A DNA stretch of 64,000 bases, taken from NCBI GenBank assembly GCA_019843655.1, contig JACDQD010000103.1, positions 1,364,001-1,428,000 of the forward strand, written 5' to 3'. A model generated the notes under the pieces. It saw nothing but the letters and a program-made list of their open reading frames with translations, did not search any database and was not told where the DNA came from. Within the stretch, counting starts at the first letter, position 1, and the number at the start of each line of letters is the position of its first letter. Positions 53,122-64,000 of this stretch are shown here, one piece after another. This DNA is from Lethocerus indicus (taxonomy: Eukaryota > Arthropoda > Insecta > Hemiptera > Belostomatidae). The translations under genes were made by a program, and so were the position numbers.

Positions 53122-53169
53122 ATTCTGGTCTTGGAATACTGTCGTTATTTCGAATTTCTCTCATTTTTT

Positions 53170-53217
53170 CAGCTTCTCACCATTTTCAATAGTTCTCATT
53201 CAGTATTTTCAGTAGTT
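53170..53217. repeat. Diverged internal fragment of the same repeat family
   Basis: CAGCTTCTCACCATTTTCAA and the following bases parallel GGCTTCTCACCATCTTCAG at 53009-53027, including the later CAGT and TTCAGTAG words. It looks like an old tandem or nested fragment of the copy just upstream. Confidence 0.5.
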
Positions 53218-53221
53218 TACT

Positions 53222-56200
53222 TCGAAAATTTGAATCGATTAAAAGTAACGATCTACTCGTTAGCTTTCACTCAAAAATATTGTACAATACGTTGTTCCGA
53301 ATAACATTCTACTAAATTATTATCCTTCTCTAGATACAGGTTAACATAAAAAGTGTTGATATACGAACCTCATTTGGCTAGAATAAAAGTAATAACCGTA
53401 CGTAGACAATTTGCAGGGGCTTTCTTCGGGTCCCGATTATGGCCGGAACCTGCAAAAACAGTGGGCACTGAATCCGAAATTGCAGAAATGAATCTGCCAG
53501 CCGCCCGCGGTAGCAAAGGGCGGGGGCGGGTTGGGGAGAGAACAGCGCGGGGGCTAATTCAGCTGGAACAGATTTAAAGTTGGTGTTGCATCCGACTACA
53601 TTTATGTTCATTAGGTCAAGTAGGACTTGGGCGGAGGCGGCCGAGCTAATAACAGAAATTAGGAAACCATGAATATTCATCTGTGTTGCGGGTGAGGAGG
53701 CCCACTCCCGGCAACACTTCATACATTTTAATGGCCTCGGGCTATATTTTTGTTATACAAGAATTTATGCCTCCCCAGTTTAGAAATTTTTTTCGCGCTG
53801 TATTACTCACTTAAACGCCCGACCCCCCCCCCTTTCTCACTCACCCTCTCTCTTTCGTTTGACTCCAATTCGAGTGAATTATTGCAACGACCGGGTACTG
53901 TTAGTGCATTCTGTTATTACCGGGATGATATGCACAGAGTGACTCGTCGGAAACAAGAGAAAGTTTGCGTTTTACGATCTTTGTCCATTCACGTAAATAA
54001 AATGTGAAGTAAAAGATTGTGTCTTTTAAAGAGAATTAATAGGTTATGTAGGTTACATAAAAAATCGTCGAGTAAATCTTACTGTATTTAATTTTAACTA
54101 AATATTACGATGTTATTGACATAAACTAATGTCGGTTTAATATATCTCATTGTGGTTGCGCAACGACTTGGACTATCGTCAGTTTCAATTTGTCGTATCC
54201 ACTCCCTAATTTTGTCTTACGGTAGACCTGTTTCGGTTTCGTAAGCTGTGACGGATTGAGCTGTCCGTAAAGTGTCAATATGTTATTTTACATTCGCTCA
54301 GATCCTAATGAGGGATTTTCTTCTCAAAATAGTTGCAAAACATGATACCCTATTCTAAAACGTGAGATTGCCCGTCGTCCAATGTATGCTCGAAAACATT
54401 TAAAACTTAAAAAAAAATGAGTATAAGAAATTTCGAAGAGTTATGAGATAATATTGCCGGCAACGTTGAGAGGGCCGAAATATTATCCCTTATTTGGCCC
54501 GTAGTATGCGCTGTAAATTTCGTCGCAGTCGCCTTTTCCTCAGCATTGTCCTATAACGTTTATGGCGTTTAAGAGAAAAATTACATGGCGACAAGCCCCC
54601 GCCCGATGTCCCGGCGGATGGCCGAATGGCTTCCTAAAATAAAATATGTAATAGCGTTATTAATAACCGGAGTGCGAAACGTCCGTCGCGGAGGGCCCGG
54701 CGAGGTTTTAGGGGCCGATTTGCATGCGGAATGCAATAAATTCTTAGCGCGCGAAACCATCCGCGAGACAGTCAACGCTATTCGCGCTCCCCATTTCCCC
54801 GATATTAACGGTCAATAAATACGCGGATGATTCCAGTTGTGTTGGGCCGCTTGAAAAATCCAAATTGCCAGCGATCGGAATACAAATTTTATATATAGCT
54901 TTGAATGCACAAATCACTTTTATACAGCGCCGTATAAAACGAGCAATATTGGGATTGCAACCATATATTCCTTTATCGAGGATTTAATAAACGAAAATGA
55001 CATTGACATTTCAGCTATTACTGCTTGGAAAGTGATGAATCTTTAATTTTACAACCCTGCTGGATAAAGAAATATGAGATAAATATTACCAACAAAATTA
55101 CTTTTAAAACCATGCGTAAAACCACTCCTTTTAATCTCTTATGAAAGATTAATAGCAGTTATTATTATATGTAGTAAAAGCTTATATTAATTTAAGGAAT
55201 ATTAATTTTAACAAATCGCATTCGAAAGCTAACAAAAGTAAATATGGGCTATCATGTTAGTTTCATTATTATGTTACACATATACGAATTATATGAATTT
55301 TTTTGTATTTCTGTATTGAGTACCTTCAAAACTGAAAACGATTTTATTTAGAAACTAGACCTCTTAGTTTGAGTACGAAACGAAATCATCGATGTTTCAA
55401 TTTTCGTTGTATTTTATTTATACGAGGAAGGAGATAAAACGTCTTAGTCCCAGTGTTCTTCGATATGACGATAAATCTCGGCCCCGTTTCGTTCTCCCGT
55501 AGGACCGTTCGTCTCCTTTATTCTCTCAACTTTATTGGAGGATATAAGTTTTCAAGTTTCGTTCCCGTTCCGTATCGTCTCATTGATTGCGACATTTGTT
55601 CTCCGCCCTGGGATAGAAATCACTTTCCAAAGAGTTATTGGCAAGGGCCAAATCTGTTTTCTCCCTCCCGGAATGGCGTACAAACTAAATTAGATTCTCA
55701 TATTCGATCGAACGATGTGTGCTAGGTACATTCATAATATGACGATTTCATTTCTTAGATCGTTCCGGAACGACCAGATTTAAGTTATTTTAATTTTAAT
55801 TTGAGCGGTTAGTGCAAATAATTAATTTGTTTCAAGTAACGAGTACACTGCATTATTTTACAATAATGACGCCAATTCACTAAAAATAACAATGTTAGTT
55901 TTTTGTTTCCTTATAAATTGAGCAAATCAATAATTGTCCCAATCTGAAGCCGAGTTTTGATAGCTCTATGGAAATAAGAATCCACGAAATCTAGTAGCCA
56001 ATTTCTGGACATTTAATAAGTGAAACGACGGCCGGGTCGGGCCTCCTTCATTCTTTTCATGATGCTCCGCCACCGAAAAAAAGAAAACCATCGGGGTTAC
56101 GCGGGGAGGCTGAGCTGCCTGTATCGACAAAATAAATAAATTAGAAGGTTCGAGTTGTTTCGTATACCCAACGGGCCCCAAGCGGTTTACCCAGGTAAAT

Positions 56201-59019
56201 GGAGGCCGCTTTTAACCCCATCGGCCGGAGCGACCGACTGCGCCACCACTTAGAAGGCCAAACAGTGCCAAATTGCGTTGTTGGAAATCTTAACGTTTCA
56301 GTGCAGTGCTAAAAATTGAAACCGTCTATGCCTACAGGAGCCTCAGCGTAACGCTCAGCGTTTCAACGAAATATAGCTTAATTTCTTTATCATGATTTCA
56401 TTAAAAGTAATAAATATAAAGTAATATTCGATCATATATTTAATAATTATTATTCAAAGAATATTAACAGCGACATCAGTTTCTGTAAGTTCACTATGAG
56501 CCTTTATTAATTTTAATATTACTGGAAAATATTGTTCATGTCCGAAAAATGTTGTCCATAATGGACAGGAAAAAGTATTAATTGCCCTACATTTAATGGG
56601 CGTATGGATCTTACAAAGCAAAATGTTACCATGAATTTGTATAATGCTTATAAACAAAGCCCTATAGGTTTCAGAGCCATTTTAAATGTTACGTATAACG
56701 CGTTTTGCGTTATTACACAATTGTCTGGGCTAATTTAATTCGAAAATCGCCCGAATGATTGAATTTAATTGGGTCGTTGCGCAACTCTGGTGCTCTATCA
56801 CTCGGACATCGTGATGGTGCCTGATTGATGGTGGAGGCACCGGGGCGTATGTAGTACCTTTACACGTTTTTAATTGCATCCGAGGTGGCACAGCTTGTAA
56901 GGGAAAAGCAATTGAACTGAGTTTATATTTTTAATCTCCGCATTCAGTGGACTGACATGTTGAGGGAAAAAATATTATTTCTTTTCTCAACAAGTTTCCT
57001 GTTTGTGTTGCCTGAAATGGAGTCCAATGAAGTGTTCAAATAATCCTTTAATCATTAAAAAGTGATTATGTCGATTAAAATAAAAAATATATTATTTGTT
57101 ATTATATTATTTATCGCTGCTATCATTAGTCGAACAAGTTATTTTCCAGCTTGTGGAATTATTCAAGCTTTTGTTTCTGTTCCCAATTTCATAAAATTCA
57201 AGGGCCACATTAAGTTCTATGAAAAAAAAACTAGCTAATTGAATTCAGTAAGTGCTCTATCCTATCATCCACCCCCTCTAAATGGGGGTAATAAACGTTC
57301 CTTCGGTTTAATTCCGGAAATCGTTTCCTATTCGGGAACTTTTCTCTACATCCATACTCGATCAAACAGGTTCGATTAATTGGGGAATTGTTGGGAGCTG
57401 GCTGCATTCCAGGAACAGATAGGCGCATTTGTACCGCATTTGGAACACGTTTTATGTCTGACCAACCATCCCCCCGCGGGGAACAAATTTTAAATTAGCG
57501 CAATTTGAAATCATACTTTTTGTCTCGATTTGCCATTTAATGTCGTGGAATAATCGCTTTGACCGCTCGTTCCAGTGTATTTAAGACGACTGCCTCACGT
57601 TGACTGCTCAATTATTCTATACTTTGTTGACGATTTGTGCTTGTTATTAATTGCAATATTACCAAAATCGGTTATTAATATCGTTTACTGATTTCGTAAT
57701 AATAGTAACGGTAGTTTCAAAAAAATAACAGAAATATAAATAATATCAGTATTTTAAACAAAGTTCCAAATGTAAACAGAATGGCAATAAAAGTACGAGT
57801 TTCCCTTAGGCAAATAATGGCTCTTATAAATTCAGGAAAGTAGTTAGAACTGGGAGTAAGTTTTTGTGTCAGCCCGTCTCATGTATTAATGTTGAGAGGC
57901 GCATAGTATTTTCCCGGTAACGGCGCCACTACTGCTTGTATCCGTAGGAATGGGGATTTGAAAACAAATTATTATACGTTTGTTTACCGAGGACGGATAA
58001 AGTTTCGCGAAAGACAGAGTTTACCTTCAGAGCGAAACGTATTCAAAGAATACGCATAAATGTCTCGCGGACAAGTTTCTGAAAATGTTTCAGGAGCGAT
58101 GGTGTTATTATGGCAGAGCCGAACGGTCAATGAAATATTCAACAAACTGTTGACTGTAAACTATCAAATCATAGATTCAAACTTTTTGTACATCATCGTA
58201 CGAAAAAAACGAATATTTGCACTCCACGATTGTACCATTAAACATACTATGCTTGAGGACAACTAATGCCAGGATCAATATAGGTCGTGTAGAGTGTAGA
58301 ATTTGAAAAAGTGAAATAAAATTTATTATTATTTTTCGTTCATTTATTGTAAGCCACGAGTGAGGGTGAATAAGAAACCTCAAATTTTCCCGAAGTCACA
58401 CGGATTCTACTCAGTCGATAGGCACAAAATTGAATCCGACTATTAAGGATCGTTTTCGATTATATTAATTGTAGAACGGTGGGGGCGCAATTCGATGACG
58501 TATCCTCCTGATTGACAGTGCTCGTAACATTTATCAATTCCTATTGTCTATCAATTTCAAATTGTTCCGGCCCGGTTTGAGATGGGCGGCCCGAATTGCC
58601 TAATGATTAACGATCGCGGCCCGGCGCTCAATCATTGTCGGCAGCATAAGTACAGCAATCCGCTACAACAGAGGCTCATTGCTTGTACAATAACCGATAT
58701 CCGTGTTATTGATAATGTTGAATTGGTGAACCCCTTAACTGGCAAATAAAATTACGATTACATTGAAAAAATATATTAGATATGAAATATTTGAGCGTAG
58801 ACGAATGGACGGGCTTGTGACCATATGCGAAGGTGATGTCCAAAGTAAAATGGGGCAGTAGTTATTTATATTTCTAAGTAGTTAAATGCTCTAGCGTGTT
58901 AAACCAATTTTTAAATGAACCTAATGTGCGGCGATGCCAACTGAAAAATAATAGCCGGCGTTTATTTAAAGCCATGTTTCAAACTGAGGACAATAACAAA
59001 CGACCAGCGGTACTCATTC
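53222..59019. other. Non-coding block with three main GC-rich islands
   Basis: No gene is recognised. Islands lie at about 53390-53720, 54480-54830 and 56020-56260. At 54206-54250 the words TTTTGTCTTACGG and TAGACCTGTTTCGG recall the fold-back family and may be a further fragment. A C-rich run with TCTCTCTTTC follows at 53821-53860. From 54830 to 56000 and from 56300 to 58500 the DNA is AT-rich with nothing I can identify. Confidence 0.5.
53518..53536 (+). other. G-quadruplex motif
   Basis: GGG, GGGGG, GGG and GGGG with loops of 1, 1 and 2 nt. This is the most compact quadruplex candidate seen in the window. It lies in the 53390-53720 island, next to the fold-back fragments. Confidence 0.8.
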
Positions 59020-62000
59020 CTATCCGAAGAGGGAATCTCGTACTGCGATATTTATGTTCGGAACTTATAACGGGACCTGAGATAATTAGGCGAGAAATGT
59101 CAGGAAACGAATAATAAGTGGGAATGATTAATGGCAGTTTCTCTTCTTGATATTACGTTCGGAGGTGACGTCGAGTACAACGCCGTACTCCTTTAAGGTG
59201 GAAAATAATGACGAGTCTGGTCGAGATAACGAGTCACCCGATACCAAGTTTAAGCCAAACATTTCAACGGCCCTCTTTTCAAGTTTAGGAGGCCGCGAAA
59301 GATTTACGAAAATTATTTAAATTTTGTTTATCTAACTTATTAAATTGTGAGTGAACAGAACTTTGCGGGCTGGCCGGACCTACCGCGTTTGTATAAATAA
59401 CTTGTACCTTGGCGAGAGAAATTCTAGGTAGGACCGCACGGTTAATACTGTGTTGGAGGCCGGCGGCTCGGACTCGGCCCCGGTTAACACGAAAGTTCAA
59501 TAAACTGCTGAAAGTCAACTGAAGGGGACAGATACCGCGGGCTCTGTATTAGCATAACAAATACAGCGGACTTTATAATACCGGTCAGAACTAGGACTAT
59601 TATTAACATATAAACATGTGTTATAGATCTCGTCGTTTACTTTCAGGTATACCTTTAGGAATATTTTCTGCACCTTGAATGGATTATCCTCCCTAAATAT
59701 CCACTATCTGGAGTAACTGTGGATAACTATGATCTGTTGACTGTATATCCATACCTGCTGGAATATGTTATATTCCATATTATATGTTATATACTGAAAA
59801 ATTGTTGAATTAAATAACATTACACATTCAAATATCAGGTGTCCCGCCAACCGTCTATCAAATAGATTTCAAACAGCAAGTATCATCAAAGCCAGTTCGA
59901 TCATTAGGAAGAAATTTAACTTACTCAATCATAAATCTGTAAAATTAACTAAAAATACCCAAAAGGCGAAATGCGTCGTTTATTTAAAGTAACAGATGAG
60001 CAGAAACAGAAAATCACAGTGGTGATGGAGTCAATGATGAAGATTCCTTTCTGAATTTAAGGAAAATCAAATAAAATATGAAAAACAGACAAATAAAACA
60101 TTCCAGACGTGAAAATATTAAATATTCATGACGACGTTATACGGAAAATAGTTTCCTGGCGAGGGTTGAAGGTTCGTGGGGGGTGGTGGAGGGGGTCGGG
60201 TGGTGATCTCAATAAAATATAAAACGAGTGTCCCAGGGTCTGAAGAAGAAAAAGAAGCGAGGTGGGACCGGGCAGGCGGCAATATGACAAACAGGAGGGG
60301 CCGGCATGAATAATGCAGAGCGCGAGCCAGCATGCGGTCCATCCGCGAGCTGGTGGCGGGCGGGGGTACACATGCACACACGCGGCCCACCCATTCAGGG
60401 CACGAACCGCGCGCCTCTCTCCGAGGGCAACCTGTCACATTTCAATTTTCATACCGCGATTTCACTCACGTAGAGTTTTACGCAGCAGCGAGGGGGGGGG
60501 GACGCGGCCCGTATTAGTCCGGACGAAGAACAAAAGGACCCGCCGGCGATGGATCTCCGACGTCCGAGGCGCTGACCTACTCTGTCAGCTGAGATGCAGG
60601 ACTGTTTAAGAATTCACTTGGATAAATATCGAAATTTGTTACGAAAATAGTTAATTTATTTAGTAAGCGTGACTTACATAGAGCACTCAAGACTTTGTTG
60701 ACAGGAAATTTATTAAAGTCGTCCAGCATTGGACCAAATGGCCCAATGTTATACATATGCAAAATAAAATATCTTCCTCCTGCGTGGATCAAGACTCATG
60801 TACATGCCCTATACGACATAAGTACATTTAATTTATATGACTCTCAATCGAGCGGAGTTTATAATTTATAATTAGAAGTAGGGTGAGAATTGTAATTTTT
60901 TTAACTGTAATAAAAATAGAATAACATAGGCCATATCACAAATTTTGATGAATACAAAAAGTGAACGTATATGTTAATAATTTCACCAAACGGCCACGTG
61001 AACTACGATATACTATATGTATTTTTAAACAATTTAGTATGTTGGAATACATCAGAACTCATTCAATAACCCTGTTCAACACTAAGATCTAAATATTCAT
61101 GGTAAAAGGTTTTCAGTATATTCATTTCTAATCTGAAGTTAATTTAAACGGAAGTATTCATTTAATTTTAATTCCTCGGATTGAGTAAAGGAATAACAAT
61201 GAAAATCCCATTTTTAATTTCCCATTTAAATGATGTACAATGTCCCTTGCCCATTAGGTATGAGATAAGATACATCAGTTTCGGATGTCTTCAAGTTTTA
61301 AGTGCTTAGAGACGATCTTTCTCCACCGCCCCTATAAAACGGGATATAATAACGGGAACAATTCGCGGGAGATGTTTGTTTTTTTTAATAAACTGTCGGC
61401 ATTTAAGAAACTGGAATTTCCCGATATTCGAGGTAATTACAGAAACGTGCAGTTAAACCGGAACAATAAATCTGCTCACACCGCGGTATTAATTCACTCT
61501 ACGGCTCTTATCCCCAACAGGGAAACACCTGCGGCACTGCAGATGTTTCGCTGTTCGATAAGCGTTACACAATTCTTGGCGACTTCCCATACAGAATTGG
61601 TATGCGGAATTATTATTTGCACGCCTTTCTAAATCACTTATCCGACCAGAGATCGGTCTACCTCAGAATAACAATTTACGTAGTCCCAGGAAATTTATTG
61701 TTCCCAACACCTATTAAGGCGTTTTAAAAATTCAATTCACGCGTGCAAAAGTGTGATTTAGCCCACTTCTGAATTTCCTGTTTTGGTAGTAATTTCATTC
61801 AATTTTTTTTCGGATTTTGTAGTAACTTTCTTTACATATTTTAGTTGCATGTAAGAATAAGTCCTAGGCTAATGCATTAAGGAGTTGTCGATTATTTATT
61901 ACGTCCGAGTGAGAGTTAATAATTTAATCCAGTTTCTATGGTTTCTGGTAATGTTCGAGTACGGGCGATCATCAACTAGTTATAAAATTAAAATTAGCTT

Positions 62001-64000
62001 TCGAACACTTTGCGAACGCGTTCTACAATTATTGCGCACTCGCGTCCCAATCCTTTAGGAGCGCTCTCCGAATTGTAATTCCATTTGCATGTGCCCGGCA
62101 CGGAACGATAACGCGAGTTTAATTTTGCAGGTAAAACGGCTGCGGATTATTCCGGTTTCACTGCTCCCTGTTTCTGGGAAGTCACTCGATTAGGGCGGAG
62201 AGTATCCGGTTTCGGAGCGAAGAAACGGAAACCGCTTTCCCGGTACCGCGGAATATTTTCCGAGAGGAATTCGCGGAAATATCGCCCGCGGAGGAGATAA
62301 TAATTCGCCTGAAACGCGGACTCAAATTACAAATGTGAACTCGGCTAAATTATTATACTTTTTTTACGCCAGATTGTACTGCCAGAAAATATCAGTTGTA
62401 ACTTACACAATTTTGGCGAGCCTTCGGATTCTCTCCTGTATCTGCGTTATAAAATTTGGCCGAGTTTGACCGGGCGATAGGGGCGGCGCGTTACGTTCCC
62501 GTCTGACTTTGGTAGGGCGCTAAACAAATTTGCATGGGCCCTAGGCCCCAGCTAACGGGGCCCCCCCTTCTAGATTGAGTTAGGCTTCGCCGCCCCCGCC
62601 CCCGTTCTGCGTATTCCATTCCTAGAGCCGCACCTACTGGCGCCATCTCAAACTCTCTGCCGCGTTTACAACCGGCTTCATCCTCCAACACAGCCTTTTC
62701 TGGCCCTGAGATAGGTTATAGGGGCGTAATTCCAGATATCCGTTAAAATCTTGTTCAAAAGTTCGATATAAAATGAAAATCATGTCTTTAAGTCACACCA
62801 AAAGTTTAAACCTGTGGTGGACCCATTAAACGTCCCGATTGTGAAATTCGATCGGTTTCTTCATTCAATTGTAATCAAAATCAATGGGATTTTCCCCATT
62901 AATTTGGCGACCTTTTCTCACATTATGGTTACAAGGATCCAATATAGATGGACACGACTCCGTGTAGAGCAATGGCCTAGATTGACAGAGGATGTAGATT
63001 CGAACTCAGTTCATATTTGTCTGTCTCTCGCTGATTGAAAATATGAACTAATTCCCAATTCTCTAAGGAAGCCTGTATCAACCCCCGATCTTAATTTCTT
63101 TGCAGTGAATTCCCCGATCTTCACAAGGACCAATTGAGGTAATGTAACATTCAGTCGCGTTTGTATAACAAATTCTATACTGTCATGAATCAACGTCAGC
63201 GAGTAAAACTCTTTAGGGGTAAAAGCGGATCCGAACATCTGCGGGACTTTTGTAAAGGAGTGGATTTCCACAAAGGTGTTCCCCAGTAATAAGGTCGCAA
63301 TATCCGGACAATATACGCCACCTGGCCTCGAGTTTTCCTTATCTGGAAACGTTTCCACCCCTCCCCCCAGCCCTTAGTGGGGTTTCGATCGTTCGCCAAT
63401 TTCAGGATATTTGCACACGGCAGAAAACTTAGCCAATAGAAGTAACCCGGAGGCTCGGGTCGTAAAAACTATACCTCTCTCAATTTTCACAGATGCCTTT
63501 AAACGGAAATTACGTTTACCGATAGAGATACTAAGGAGTATTGAATTATTAAATATTAAATTCAATTTTTCTTATATTATTTTATTCATCACCGTTCAAT
63601 ATACTCTGAAAGTATTTAATCTTAATATTTGCAATAATTATTAACATTATTATACACCTTGTTTGTGTCATTACTAAAATCAAAGGGAATTATTTAATAA
63701 ATAGTGCTGATTCAGGAATGTCAGGAATTGAAACTGTTTTAAAATTATAATTGTCCGTCATTTTTGAAACTATTAAAAGGGTTGGAATAAATAATCAAGT
63801 GTGTACATCATTTAATTTACGAGAAAAGGTCATTGACGATATTCTCCAGATATATAACCAGAGCCTCAAAATAGATATCATGAAATAACAGTATTCTTTC
63901 CACGTATTCAACGTGGCTGTGGCCAACTAAGTAGAACGTGGCCTAACTCTTTAGTGATAACGTTCTTCAAAGCTAGTCGGATAGTTCTATCCTTTTTCGT
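59020..64000. other. Non-coding block with GC-rich islands
   Basis: No gene is recognised. Islands lie at about 59020-59540, 60130-60600, 61300-61580, 61990-62340, 62430-62720 and 63195-63400. The 60130-60600 island is open in several frames on both strands because of G- and C-rich simple sequence, including a 10-base G run near 60492. Two GGGCCC hexamers occur at 62536-62563. The palindrome TGGAATAT-GTT-ATATTCCA sits near 59758-59778. The last 500 bases are AT-rich and empty. Confidence 0.5.

Noticed and set aside
60118..60609. Several overlapping open frames on both strands
   Set aside because: They are readthrough of G- and C-rich simple sequence in an island. Translations are low-complexity and mutually exclusive.

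Overview
This window looks like non-coding DNA from an animal genome, most likely an insect or other arthropod. No bacterial-style gene, operon, rRNA or intact tRNA is visible. None of the open frames resembles a protein I recognise, apart from one dead retrotransposon fragment. The arthropod assignment rests on a Jockey-clade LINE fragment and on an intron signal with a fly-like CTAAT branch site. It is an inference, and I cannot name the species.

Layout: the window is a mosaic of long AT-rich stretches broken by some 45-50 short GC-rich islands of roughly 150-500 bp. The islands are rich in CpG, GGCC and GGGCCC words, and several carry strong G-quadruplex motifs (3605-3630, 9544-9566, 26746-26766, 50111-50141, 53518-53536). 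Transposon content is low. I can document one 5'-truncated Jockey-like LINE with its target-site duplication (8574-9174) and one complete 514-bp fold-back element bounded by a 14-bp direct repeat (41489-42030). A second, decayed copy of the fold-back family lies at 52965-53121, with fragments to about 54250.

Two tandem arrays, 29341-29515 and 31797-32031, are built on a decamer like TTAATCCACC. They concentrate TAATCC words, all on one strand, at close to 10-bp spacing. TAATCC is the binding core of K50 homeodomain proteins such as Otx, Bicoid and Pitx.

At 33836-33920 a branch-site word, a polypyrimidine-like tract and CAG run straight into GTGAGT, and a second GTGAGT follows 55 nt later. 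This is the architecture of a recursive-splicing (ratchet) point with its short RS-exon. If real, the window, or at least the part around it, lies inside a very long intron transcribed on the + strand. A large regulatory intron or gene desert of a developmental gene would fit the lack of coding sequence, the low transposon load and the many islands, but this is inference.

No protein-coding gene is annotated. The intergenic or intronic stretches are described block by block, and all coordinates come from reading the sequence by eye.
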